Part shown: piece after piece, positions 36,064 through 43,945 of the stretch
Layout of the letters: every line of letters begins with the position of its first letter
Position numbering within the stretch: the stretch's first letter is position 1
NCBI RefSeq assembly: GCF_013408245.1
Contig: NZ_JACBYS010000001.1
Location: 2,418,001 to 2,482,000, forward strand
DNA from: Duganella sp. 1224
GTDB taxonomy: Bacteria > Pseudomonadota > Gammaproteobacteria > Burkholderiales > Burkholderiaceae_D
Direction of reading: 5' to 3'
Length of the DNA stretch: 64,000 bases
The notes under the pieces: model-generated
Databases searched by the model: none
What the model was told of the DNA's origin: nothing
The model's input: the letters and a program-made list of their open reading frames with translations, nothing else
Made by a program: the position numbers and the translations under genes

Positions 36064-37803
36064 TTAAATATTGCCAAGCTTGAGTTGATCGACTGCATAG
36101 GCGCAGGCGCGGGCGGTGATCGCCATGAAGGTCAGCGACGGGTTTTGCCAGGCGCCCGAGCACATGCTGGCGCCGTCGGTCACGAACAGGTTGGGCACGT
36201 CGTGCGACTGGTTGTGGCCATTCAGCATGGAGGTGCGCGGGTCGCGTCCCATGCGCGCCGTGCCCATCTCGTGGATGGACAGGCCCGGCGCCCACTCCTC
36301 CGCCGGCTTGACGGACTTCTTGACGTCCTTGACGCCCAGCGACTCCAGGATGTTGGCGGCGGTGTCAGCCATGTCCTCGCGCATCTTGTTGTCGTTGTCC
36401 GAGTAGGCGCAGTCGATGTGCAGCAGCGGCATGCCCCACTTGTCCTTCCTGGTCGGATGCAGGCTGACCATGTTTTCGTAGCGCGGCAGCATCTCGCCCT
36501 GGCCGGACAGGCCGAAATGCCACGGCCCCGGCTTGCGTATCATGGCCTTGTATTCCTTGCCGAAGCCGGGCTTCCATCCCTGCGACTGCCAGCCCTCGCG
36601 CGCGGCGCCGCCGGCCAGCGCGTAGCCGCGCAGGAAGTGGGGATGCTGGTCCGTGACGTTGCGGAAGCGCGGGATGTACGGCGAGGTCGGCCGCCGGCCC
36701 GAGTAGTAATCGTGCTCGAAGCCTTCCACGCGGCCATGGGCGCCGGCGCCGAACAGGTGGTCCATCAGGTAATGGCCCAGCACGCCGGAAGAGTTGCCCA
36801 GGCCGGTCGGGAAGGCTGCCGACGTCGAGTTCAGCAGCACCTGGGTGCTGCCCAGCGTCGAAGCGCACAGGAACACCACCTTCGCGTGGAACTCGCGGCT
36901 TTCCATGGTCTCGGCGTCGATCACGCGCACGCCGGTGGCGCGGTTGGTGTTCGGGTCGTACAGCACGCTGTGGACGATGGCATTGGTGGCGATGCTCAGC
37001 CGACCGGTGGCGGCGGCGGCCGGCAAGGTCGAGCTCTGGGTCGAGAAATAGGCGCCGAAGGAGCAGCCGCGCTGGCACATGCTGCGCGCCTGGCATTGGC
37101 CGCGTCCGGCGTCGAGGTGCTGCTGCGTCGGCTGGGTCAGGTGAGCGCAGCGGCCCATGATCATGCGCGCCGGCGCGAAGGCGGCATCGAATTTCTTCTT
37201 CATCGCCGCCTCGACGGTGTTGAATTCGAAGGCCGGCAGGAATTCGCTGTCCGGCAGCACCGCCAGGTTTTCGCGCGCGCCGCTGATGCCGACGTGCTTT
37301 TCGACGTGGCTGTACCACGGCGCCAGGTCGGCATAGCGGATCGGCCAGTCGACGCCATGGCCATCCCTGGCGTTGGCGCCGAAGTCAAGGTCGCTCCAGC
37401 GGTAGGACTGGCGCGCCCACATCAGCGACTTGCCGCCCAGCTGGTTGCCGCGTATCCAGCTGAACGGACGGCCGTCGGGCGTGCTGTACGGCATATCGCG
37501 GTCGTTGTTGAAGAAGTGCTTGGTGTGGTCGTCAAAGGCATAGCACTTGCGCTGTTCGAAGAACTGTTCGCTCGCCAGTTTTTCATCGACCAGGCCGCGG
37601 TTGGGCAGCGCCCACTCGTCCACGCCTTCGCCGGTGTAGTCGCTGCGGTGTTCGACCGGGCGGCCGCGCTCGACCATCAGCGTGCGCAATCCGCGCTCGC
37701 ACAATTCCTTGGCGGCCCAGCCGCCGGTGATGCCGGAGCCGACCACGATGGCGTCAAACACCTCGGCGCTCTGCTTGATGTAGAAAGAGGCTGTCTGGCT
37801 CAT
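36064..37803 (-). CDS. GMC oxidoreductase, large subunit
   Basis: A 579-residue FAD-dependent GMC dehydrogenase. FAD-binding GSGITGGWAAKEL lies near the N-terminus. Other landmarks are LGGKSLMWARQS, a cysteine-rich segment (RSMCQRGCSFGAYF), HEMGTARMG with an active-site histidine region, and the C-terminal NPSLTFMAITARACAYAV. No signal peptide of its own; partners with the next gene's Tat-type small subunit, as in gluconate-2-dehydrogenase and glucoside-3-dehydrogenase complexes, and could be exported with it. Electrons would go to a c-type cytochrome. Start 37803 is chosen by homology; the upstream extension overlaps the small-subunit gene. Confidence 0.9.
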   Translation of the reverse strand: MSQTASFYIKQSAEVFDAIVVGSGITGGWAAKELCERGLRTLMVERGRPVEHRSDYTGEGVDEWALPNRGLVDEKLASEQFFEQRKCYAFDDHTKHFFNNDRDMPYSTPDGRPFSWIRGNQLGGKSLMWARQSYRWSDLDFGANARDGHGVDWPIRYADLAPWYSHVEKHVGISGARENLAVLPDSEFLPAFEFNTVEAAMKKKFDAAFAPARMIMGRCAHLTQPTQQHLDAGRGQCQARSMCQRGCSFGAYFSTQSSTLPAAAATGRLSIATNAIVHSVLYDPNTNRATGVRVIDAETMESREFHAKVVFLCASTLGSTQVLLNSTSAAFPTGLGNSSGVLGHYLMDHLFGAGAHGRVEGFEHDYYSGRRPTSPYIPRFRNVTDQHPHFLRGYALAGGAAREGWQSQGWKPGFGKEYKAMIRKPGPWHFGLSGQGEMLPRYENMVSLHPTRKDKWGMPLLHIDCAYSDNDNKMREDMADTAANILESLGVKDVKKSVKPAEEWAPGLSIHEMGTARMGRDPRTSMLNGHNQSHDVPNLFVTDGASMCSGAWQNPSLTFMAITARACAYAVDQLKLGNI

Positions 37804-37804
37804 A

Positions 37805-38368
37805 TCAGATCGCCCATGTGCGGGTGGTGCTGCGGACCGGGACATTGCCCTTGAATCCGCCGGGTACCGGCAGGTATGCCAGCTCGCGGGTGGCGCCCGC
37901 CTCCGAGGTGTAGTAGGCAAACAGCGTGTAGGACTTCAGTTCGCGGAAGAACTGCCGGTCCTCGGCGGCGAACGGCGGCTTGCCCTCGTCCATCGCGCGC
38001 AGCAGCGCCACCTGGCGGCTGGCCGGCAGCGCGGCGAAGCGCTGCCCCGCCCGCGCGTCGACGCGCGCCAGCCCGGCCATAAAGGACTGCCGCTGCTGCA
38101 CCGTGGCGCAGGCCTGCAGCAGATGGCTGATGGTGCGGTGCGCCCCCACCGCCAGCGCGCCCGGGGTGTCGGTGGCGGGAATGATGTGATCCACCAGCAC
38201 GGCGGTCAGCGCCAGCGCGTCGCCGCTCAATAATCCCGGCGCCATCGACGGGTCTTGCGCCTGCGCCAGCGCCGCCAGCGCGTCGCCGGACAGGGCCACG
38301 CCGGACAGCGCGGCCAGTTTGATGAGAGCGGCTCTGCGTCCGTTTGCCTCTCGTTCGGTATGCAACAT
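37805..38368 (-). CDS. Gluconate 2-dehydrogenase subunit 3-like protein
   Basis: A 187-residue small subunit for the GMC dehydrogenase. The N-terminus has NGRRAALIKLAALSGVALSG, a twin-arginine-like signal. The domain follows: LTAVLVDHIIPATDTPGALAVGAHR, QSFMAGLARVDARAG and FFRELKSYTLFAYYTSE. Known relatives carry the flavoprotein through Tat and stabilise it in the periplasm. One nucleotide separates it from the GMC start. First enzyme-related gene of the sugar operon after the regulator. Confidence 0.88.
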   Translation of the reverse strand: MLHTEREANGRRAALIKLAALSGVALSGDALAALAQAQDPSMAPGLLSGDALALTAVLVDHIIPATDTPGALAVGAHRTISHLLQACATVQQRQSFMAGLARVDARAGQRFAALPASRQVALLRAMDEGKPPFAAEDRQFFRELKSYTLFAYYTSEAGATRELAYLPVPGGFKGNVPVRSTTRTWAI

Positions 38369-38393
38369 GTCTCCTCCAGGGATGTTTATGCGG

Positions 38394-39239
38394 TCAACTG
38401 CTCCTTCGGGCCGTCCCCATGCGCCCGGAGGCGATCAGGGACAGCTGGTACTGTTTGGGCGTGATGCCAACCACGCTGCGGAAAATCTTGGTGAAATAGC
38501 TCTGGCCGCCAAAGCCGGTGGCCAGCGCCACGCGCGCGATGCTCTGGTTGCCCGGCAGCAGGCGGCAGGCCTCGTGGATCTTCATGCGCAGGATGTATTG
38601 CTTGGGCGTCAGCGAGAAATGCTGCTTGAACTTGCGTTCGAAGGTCGACAGCGACATGCACGACAGGCTGGCCAGGTGCTCGATGCTGATGTCCTCGGTC
38701 AGATGGGCTTGCAGGTATTCGATGCAGCTTTTGAACACGTGGAACGGCGCCAGCGCCGCTTCCGAGCGGCGGGCGTCGCGGCTGAAGCCTTCCACGCCGA
38801 CGATCTCGCCATGGCGGTCGCGCAGCGGCGCCTTGGTGGTGAGCAGCCAGGTCAGCGTGCCGTTGTTGCCGCCGATGACCTCCAGCTTGTTCTTGACCGC
38901 CTCGCCGCTGTCCATCACCCGCAGATCGTCGGCGCGGATGCGGTCGGCGATGTCGTGGCGGAAGAAGTCGTGGTCGGAACGGCCGATCACGCTGGCCACG
39001 CCGTGCTGCTCCTGCAGCAACCGGTTGCCCCAGACGAACTGGCCGGCGCGGTTCTTGGCGAAATAATAGGTGTCCTGGAGGTCGTCGAACAGCACGCTGG
39101 GCGTGGAGATGCCGTGCTGCTGAAAAAAGCCGGCGCAATCGGCGACCGAGGCCGCCCGGGGCTGCGTTTTTTGGTCATTTTCCGCTGGCCCGTCGGCGCT
39201 TGCCACCGCCATGCCCAGCCCGATCATCCTTGTGCTCAT
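38394..39239 (-). CDS. PAS-AraC transcriptional regulator of the sugar operon
   Basis: 281 residues. A PAS domain covers ~35-160 (YYFAKNRAGQFVWGNRLL, TKAPLRDRHGEIVGVEGFSRD). The C-terminal AraC domain has two helix-turn-helix units, ISIEHLASLSCMSLSTFERK and SIARVALATGFGGQSYFTK, ending in GITPKQYQL. A PAS rather than cupin sensor is unusual for a sugar regulator and could bind a ligand or sense redox. It is 25 nt upstream of the operon on the same strand, so it is probably its activator. Direct repeats upstream (39303-39331) may be its site. Confidence 0.88.
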   Translation of the reverse strand: MSTRMIGLGMAVASADGPAENDQKTQPRAASVADCAGFFQQHGISTPSVLFDDLQDTYYFAKNRAGQFVWGNRLLQEQHGVASVIGRSDHDFFRHDIADRIRADDLRVMDSGEAVKNKLEVIGGNNGTLTWLLTTKAPLRDRHGEIVGVEGFSRDARRSEAALAPFHVFKSCIEYLQAHLTEDISIEHLASLSCMSLSTFERKFKQHFSLTPKQYILRMKIHEACRLLPGNQSIARVALATGFGGQSYFTKIFRSVVGITPKQYQLSLIASGRMGTARRSS

Positions 39240-39302
39240 CGCATTTCGCCATTCGCTAGTCTGGCCACGATGGTAGCACCAGCAACAATGCCGAAGTAGC
39301 AA

Positions 39303-39331
39303 AAAATCGGAAAAATTTATAACAAAATCGG
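39303..39331. promoter_or_regulatory. Direct-repeat operator candidate (AraC type)
   Basis: AAAATCGG occurs at 39303-39310 and again at 39324-39331, exactly 21 bp apart (two helical turns), on the same face of DNA as AraC half-sites usually are. It lies in the 157-nt divergent spacer between the PAS-AraC gene and the reductase gene. Confidence 0.45.
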
Positions 39332-39396
39332 CAAACGCAAATAAACCGCACGGACGTACTTTTTTAGGTATGATAGTAGAACTACAAGGAGGAACT

Positions 39397-40416
39397 ATGG
39401 AGACAAATCTGCAATTCCGCCTGGCTGCGCGCCCGGTCGGCATGGTCAAGGACAGCGACTGGCAACAGGTCGAGGAGCCGCTGCGCGCGCTGGCCGACGG
39501 CGAGGTCCGCATCAAGGTGCTGTACCTGTCGCTCGACCCGGCCATGCGCGGCTGGATGAACGAGGGCAAATCGTATATCCGCCCGGTCAACATCGGCGAG
39601 GTGATGCGTGCCGGCGGCGTCGGCATCGTCACCGAGTCGAAATCGGCGCGCTTTGCGGTCGGCGACTACGTGCAGGGCGGCACCGGCGTGCAGCGCTACT
39701 GGACCGGCCCCGGCGACGACAAGCACGCTGCTTTCCACAAGGTCGATCCCAAGCTGGCGCCGCTGACCACCTACCTCAACACGCTGGGCATGCCGGGCAT
39801 GACCGCCTACTTCGGCCTGATCGAATCGGGCCAGCCCAAGGCCGGCGACACCGTGGTGGTGTCGGGCGCGGCCGGCGCGGTCGGCCAGACCGTGGGCCAG
39901 GTCGCCAAGCAGCTCGGCTGCCGCGTGGTCGGCATTGCCGGCGGCCAGGAGAAGTGCGACTTCGTCGTCAACGAACTGGGCTTCGACGCCTGCATCGACT
40001 ACAAGAACGCATCGGTCAAGGACGGCCTGAAGCAACACTGCCCGCAGGGCGTGGACGTCTACTTCGACAATGTCGGCGGCGACATCCTCGACACCGTGCT
40101 CACCCGCATTAACATGAAGGCGCGCATCGTCATCTGCGGCGCCATCTCGCAGTACAACAACACCACGGCGGTCAAGGGGCCGTCCAACTACCTGTCGCTG
40201 CTGGTCAACCGCGCGCGCATGGAAGGCATCGTGGTCTTCGATTACGCCGACCGCTACCCCATCGGCGTGGCCGCGCTGGCCGGCTGGATGAAGGACGGCA
40301 AGATCAAGAGCAAGGAAGACGTGGTGCAGGGCCTGGAAAACTTCCCGTCGGCGCTGAACATGCTGTTTGAAGGGAAAAACTTCGGCAAGCTGGTGCTGCA
40401 GGTGGCCACGCCGTAA
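39397..40416 (+). CDS. NADP-dependent MDR oxidoreductase (leukotriene-B4/curcumin reductase type)
   Basis: A 339-residue zinc-free medium-chain reductase. Landmarks are YLSLDPAMRGWMNEGKSY, GMPGMTAYFGL, the nucleotide-binding SGAAGAVGQTVGQVAKQLG, and YFDNVGGDILDTVL. The group reduces alpha,beta-unsaturated ketones and aldehydes with NADPH, probably for detoxification. AAGGAGG lies before the ATG at 39397; the in-frame start at 39370 has none. TATGAT at 39369-39374 may be its -10. It is divergent from the PAS-AraC gene and its expression could be affected by the same operator. Confidence 0.92.
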   Translation: METNLQFRLAARPVGMVKDSDWQQVEEPLRALADGEVRIKVLYLSLDPAMRGWMNEGKSYIRPVNIGEVMRAGGVGIVTESKSARFAVGDYVQGGTGVQRYWTGPGDDKHAAFHKVDPKLAPLTTYLNTLGMPGMTAYFGLIESGQPKAGDTVVVSGAAGAVGQTVGQVAKQLGCRVVGIAGGQEKCDFVVNELGFDACIDYKNASVKDGLKQHCPQGVDVYFDNVGGDILDTVLTRINMKARIVICGAISQYNNTTAVKGPSNYLSLLVNRARMEGIVVFDYADRYPIGVAALAGWMKDGKIKSKEDVVQGLENFPSALNMLFEGKNFGKLVLQVATP

Positions 40417-40437
40417 AACTGCGGAACCTTCCGCCCG

Positions 40438-40474
40438 CCTCGGCGTCTATTCCTGTACCGCCAACACGCCGAGG
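40438..40474 (+). promoter_or_regulatory. Hairpin that pairs the phasin ribosome-binding site
   Basis: CCTCGGCGT (40438-40446) pairs perfectly with ACGCCGAGG (40466-40474), loop 19 nt. The right arm contains GAGG, the Shine-Dalgarno for the ATG at 40482, so folding would hide it. There is no T-run, so it is not a terminator. Confidence 0.5.
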
Positions 40475-40481
40475 ACTCCAC

Positions 40482-40925
40482 ATGTTTCCCCATCTCCCCA
40501 ATCCCGCATTCCGCACCCACTGCGACAACCTGATCGACCTCTACGTCGGCATGGCGCAGTGCTGGTTCGACGCCACGCAAAGCCTGACCGAGCTGAATCT
40601 GCAACTGGGCCGCGACCTGATTGCCGAGGCCGGCGCCAATACCCAGCGCCTGATGGCCAGCAGGGACACCAGCCAGCTGGGCTCGGCCATGGCGGCCCAG
40701 TTCACGCCCGGCAGCCCGGCGTTCACCACCTACCAGCGCCGCGTGTCCGAGGTGCTGAGCCGTTGTCACGCCGCCACCTCGCAAACCGCCGCCGACCGCA
40801 TGCCGGCCGTGCGCAAGTCCGCCAGCGCCATGGCCGACAACATGCTGCGCGAGGCCGCCACCCAGACCGCCCGCGCCGCCGAGCAACTGGCGCGCTTCCA
40901 GCCGGGCAGCCAGCTGCGTCACTAA
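40482..40925 (+). CDS. Phasin-family protein
   Basis: A 147-residue helical protein with the phasin_2 style: LIDLYVGMAQCWFDATQSL, LGRDLIAEAGANTQRLM, FTTYQRRVSEVLSRC. Alanine-rich amphipathic helices at the end (NMLREAATQTARAAEQLARF). Phasins coat polyhydroxybutyrate granules; no PHA synthase is nearby, so this is a peripheral family member. Its ribosome-binding site lies within a hairpin. A terminator follows 39 nt after the stop. Confidence 0.78.
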   Translation: MFPHLPNPAFRTHCDNLIDLYVGMAQCWFDATQSLTELNLQLGRDLIAEAGANTQRLMASRDTSQLGSAMAAQFTPGSPAFTTYQRRVSEVLSRCHAATSQTAADRMPAVRKSASAMADNMLREAATQTARAAEQLARFQPGSQLRH

Positions 40926-40963
40926 CTGGAACTTCCGTCAACCTTGCAACTCTAACCACACAG

Positions 40964-40994
40964 AACAGCAGACGCGCTGCTGTTTTCTTTTCCT
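40964..40994 (+). terminator. Rho-independent terminator between phasin and KGG genes
   Basis: An 8-bp stem AACAGCAG (40964-40971) with CTGCTGTT (40977-40984), 5-nt loop ACGCG, followed by TTCTTTTCCTTT. It ends ~9 nt before the Shine-Dalgarno of the next gene, leaving no space for a promoter between them. Confidence 0.8.
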
Positions 40995-41011
40995 TTCAGA
41001 CGGAGGTTTAT

Positions 41012-41332
41012 ATGGCCAGTAACACGACAAACGACAAACCCAAGGGCGCGGCCAAGCGCGGCTTCGCCGCCATGGACGAAGCCACCCAGCGCGCCATCGC
41101 CAGCAAGGGCGGCCAGGCCGCCCACCAGAAAGGCACGGCGCACGAATTCGATTCCGAGGAGGCGCGCCGCGCCGGGCAGAAAGGCGGCGAGGCCGTCAGC
41201 CGCGACCGCGAGCACATGGCCGCCATCGGCCGCAAGGGCGGCGAGAGCCGCCAGTCCGCCGCCCGCGCCAATGCGGAAAGAATCCGCGGCACAGGCGCCG
41301 AGCAATCGGCCAAGGGCGGCAACAAACAGTGA
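41012..41332 (+). CDS. KGG-repeat stress protein (con-10/GsiB-like)
   Basis: A 106-residue hydrophilic protein with repeated KGG motifs: AIASKGGQAAHQKG, RAGQKGGEAVSRDR, AIGRKGGESRQS and SAKGGNKQ. The family includes general stress protein GsiB and Con-10, induced by starvation, heat or desiccation, and is likely disordered. GGAGG precedes the ATG by 6 nt. Expression must cross or start before the terminator at 40964-40994, which may act as an attenuator or end the phasin transcript. Confidence 0.92.
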   Translation: MASNTTNDKPKGAAKRGFAAMDEATQRAIASKGGQAAHQKGTAHEFDSEEARRAGQKGGEAVSRDREHMAAIGRKGGESRQSAARANAERIRGTGAEQSAKGGNKQ

Positions 41333-41342
41333 GCCGGACGTG

Positions 41343-42020
41343 CTATGCCGCCAGGCGCCCGCGCAGGCAACGCAGCACCGCTGCGTGGACGCCGGGCGGC
41401 GCGGCGGCAATGCTCGGCGAGGTCAGGCGGTACGGCTGGCCATCGGCCTGCGTCGCCAACCCGCCCGCCTCGTGCAGCAGCAGCGTGCCGCCGATGCTGT
41501 AACAACCGTCCGCGCCGTATTGCCAGAAACCGTCGAGCCGGCCGGCCGCCACGTACGCCAGTTGCAGCGAGGTCGGGCCGAGACTGCGGGTGGCGATCAG
41601 CCCCTGCTGGCGGTCGGCGCTGACGCGCAGCGGCTGGCCGTTGTACCAGGCACCATGGCCGCGCAACGCATGGAACAGCTCGTCATGCATGGCGTCGTGG
41701 ATCACGGTGAAGACCGGCACACCCTCGCGCATCAGCGTCAGCGACATGCACCAGTTGGGAATGCCGCGCAGGAAGTGCGCGGCGCCGTCGACGGCGTCGC
41801 CGATCCAGTATTCGCCGCGCCGCGCGTATTCCTCGCTGAGCTGACCGTCGGCCCAGGCGATGTCCGGGTAGTCGGCCGCCAGCGCGCGCTGCAGGCGGTC
41901 GCTGGCGGCCAGCACCTCGCGCATGGTCAATGCCGGCGCGCGGCGCCAGAAGCTGGCGCACAGGTCGGCGCCCAGCTCGCGTACCAGTTCCAGTACGCCT
42001 TCCGTATCGATTGCAGTCAT
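41343..42020 (-). CDS. Inositol-monophosphatase-fold protein with altered metal site
   Basis: A 225-residue member of the IMPase/HisN fold. The first metal motifs are present as LSEEY and IGDAVDGAAHF (usual DPIDGTxNF), and the fold continues with VIHDAMHDELFHALRGHGAW. The late motif reads CYSIGGTLLLHEAGG where active enzymes have WDxAAGxLLxxEAGG, so the conserved Asp is Tyr. Phosphatase activity is therefore doubtful. ATG 42020 chosen; the extension beyond runs into the divergent AraC promoter. Alone on its strand, divergent from an AraC gene. Confidence 0.78.
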   Translation of the reverse strand: MTAIDTEGVLELVRELGADLCASFWRRAPALTMREVLAASDRLQRALAADYPDIAWADGQLSEEYARRGEYWIGDAVDGAAHFLRGIPNWCMSLTLMREGVPVFTVIHDAMHDELFHALRGHGAWYNGQPLRVSADRQQGLIATRSLGPTSLQLAYVAAGRLDGFWQYGADGCYSIGGTLLLHEAGGLATQADGQPYRLTSPSIAAAPPGVHAAVLRCLRGRLAA

Positions 42021-42117
42021 GCGTGTTCCCCGCGCTGGATGAAAGCTGTAGATTGCCTGTAAAATGCCACCACAGCTAACCGCCAGAGGACAACTGATAA
42101 CGCGATCGGGCCACAAC

Positions 42118-42903
42118 ATGAGCAATTACTATGGCGATAAACGGCTGAGCGACGACCTGCCCATCTACGTCGCCGCCCAGCATACCGACGGCGGCATCGG
42201 CAAGACCAAGCTGACACACCACCATCCGGAAGGCCAGATGTACATTCCGGCGCAGGGCGTGATCCTGGTCGAGGCCGGCGGCAACCGCCAGGTGCTGCCC
42301 CCCGGACGGCTGGGCTGGATTCCGCCCTACATGCCGCACACCGCCAGCGTACACGGCAACACGCTCAAGCCCGGCCTGGCCGGCCACACCATCCACATCG
42401 CGCCATCGCTGTGCGCCGGCTTTCCAGAGCAATCGCTGGCGCTGCGCATGTCGCCGCTGGCGGTATCGCTGCTGGAGCGCATGTGCCGCTGGCCGCACGG
42501 CACGCCGCCCGACGCCGCCGGCCTGCGCCTGATGACGGTGTTCCTCGACGAGATGCGCGCGGCGCAGCCCGATCCGCTGCACCTGACCATGCCGCGCCAC
42601 CCGCGTCTGCTGGCGATGGCGGCGGCGATCGCGCAAGACCCGGCCGATGAAACCGACCTCGACGCCTGGGCGGATCAGCTGGGCTGGTCGCGCCGCAGCC
42701 TGACCCGCCATTTCCGCAACGAAACCGGCATGTCGGTGGTCGAGTGGCGCCAGGTGGCGCGCCTGCAGAAAGGCATGGAATTGCTGAACGGCGGCGCCTC
42801 CGTCACCACGGTGGCGCTCAGCCTCGGCTACGACAGCGTCAGCAGCTTCATCGCGCTGTTCCGCCGGATTCTCGGCACCACGCCGGCGCGCTTCGCCGCC
42901 TGA
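42118..42903 (+). CDS. Cupin-AraC transcriptional regulator
   Basis: A 261-residue AraC-family protein. The N-terminal cupin has HHHPEGQMYIPAQGVILVE and LPPGRLGWIPPYMPHTAS (~residues 30-80). The C-terminal domain holds two helix-turn-helix units, DAWADQLGWSRRSLTRHFRN and SVTTVALSLGYDSVSSFIAL, and ends in LGTTPARFAA. Cupin-AraC proteins of this type usually control a neighbouring efflux or oxidoreductase gene; here it lies between the IMPase-like gene (divergent) and another AraC gene (convergent). Confidence 0.9.
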   Translation: MSNYYGDKRLSDDLPIYVAAQHTDGGIGKTKLTHHHPEGQMYIPAQGVILVEAGGNRQVLPPGRLGWIPPYMPHTASVHGNTLKPGLAGHTIHIAPSLCAGFPEQSLALRMSPLAVSLLERMCRWPHGTPPDAAGLRLMTVFLDEMRAAQPDPLHLTMPRHPRLLAMAAAIAQDPADETDLDAWADQLGWSRRSLTRHFRNETGMSVVEWRQVARLQKGMELLNGGASVTTVALSLGYDSVSSFIALFRRILGTTPARFAA

Positions 42904-42911
42904 CGGTCTGC

Positions 42912-43832
42912 CTAATGGGCCGCCACCCATGCCGGCGACGGCTGCGGGTCCGGCATGGCAAAGGTTTGCCGCATGCGCTCCACCTCCTTGGCCGGACTCA
43001 GGCCGAACAGGCGCTTGAACTCGCGGCTGAACTGCGACGCGCTCTCGTAACCAACCTCGGCGCTGGCGGCGGCCACCGACATCTCGTGGCGCAGCATCAG
43101 CAGGCGCGCCTGGTGCAGCCGGGTCGACTTCAGGTACTGGATCGGCGAGGTGCTGGTCACCGCCTTGAAGTGATGATGGAAGGTCGCCACGCTCATGTTG
43201 GCCTCGCTTGCCAGCTGGCCGATATCCAGCTCCTCGCTGAACGCGGCATGGATCTTGCGCAGCGTGCGCGAGATGGCGGCAAAGCGGCCCTGCTGCATCA
43301 GCGCCGCGCGCATGGCGGCGCCCTGCGCGCTGGTCAGCACGCGGTAGTAGATTTCGCGCAGCAAGGCCGGGCCCAGCATGGCCAGATCGAGCGGCTCCGG
43401 CAGCACTTCCAGGAAGCGCAGCACCGACGCGGTCAGGCGCGCGTCCATCGGCGTCGACAGCATGCCGCGCGGCTCGGCCTGCACGGACTGCCCCTGCGCT
43501 TCCAGTTCCAGCAGCAGATCGGCGGTCAGCTGGAAATCCAGCCGCAGGTACATCGCCAGCAGCGGCGCCTCCGCGCTGGCTTCGGTTTCCATGGAAAACG
43601 GCACCGGCACCGACACCGCCAGGCAATGCCGGGCGTCATAGACATATTCCTGCCCGCCCAGAAAGCCGCGCTTGCGCCCCTGGCCGACGATCACGATGCC
43701 GGGCTCGTACAACACAGGGGTCCGGTCCAGCGGGCGGTTAGAGCGCAGGAAGCGCACATCCGGCAAGGCGGACAGGTTGTAGCCCTCCACCGGCGCCAGG
43801 CGCTCCATCAGGGTGACGATGCGATTTTTCAT
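42912..43832 (-). CDS. AraC regulator with AraC_N domain (YqhC-like)
   Basis: A 306-residue regulator with an AraC_N-type sensor domain: SALPDVRFLRSNRPLDRTP, YEPGIVIVGQGRKRGFLGG, YVYDARHCLAVSVPVPF. The C-terminal domain contains IGQLASEANMSVATFHHHFK and SVAAASAEVGYESASQFSRE. Members such as E. coli YqhC control aldehyde or quinone reductase genes; the divergent neighbour here is a short-chain dehydrogenase, fitting that pattern. Start 43832 leaves a 113-nt divergent spacer. Confidence 0.92.
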   Translation of the reverse strand: MKNRIVTLMERLAPVEGYNLSALPDVRFLRSNRPLDRTPVLYEPGIVIVGQGRKRGFLGGQEYVYDARHCLAVSVPVPFSMETEASAEAPLLAMYLRLDFQLTADLLLELEAQGQSVQAEPRGMLSTPMDARLTASVLRFLEVLPEPLDLAMLGPALLREIYYRVLTSAQGAAMRAALMQQGRFAAISRTLRKIHAAFSEELDIGQLASEANMSVATFHHHFKAVTSTSPIQYLKSTRLHQARLLMLRHEMSVAAASAEVGYESASQFSREFKRLFGLSPAKEVERMRQTFAMPDPQPSPAWVAAH

Positions 43833-43945
43833 GGGGGAATTGTACCCGCTCAGAGAATCAGGCAAATGAAGCAGAGCTTCCGGCATGGCCGCCAGCCGTC
43901 GCCGCACCTACCATGGCAGCCTCGACTGACTGCAAAGGAATCACC

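Noticed and set aside
40426-40434. GCGGAA-TTCCGC hairpin after the MDR reductase as terminator
   Set aside because: 2-nt loop and no T-run; unlikely to terminate.
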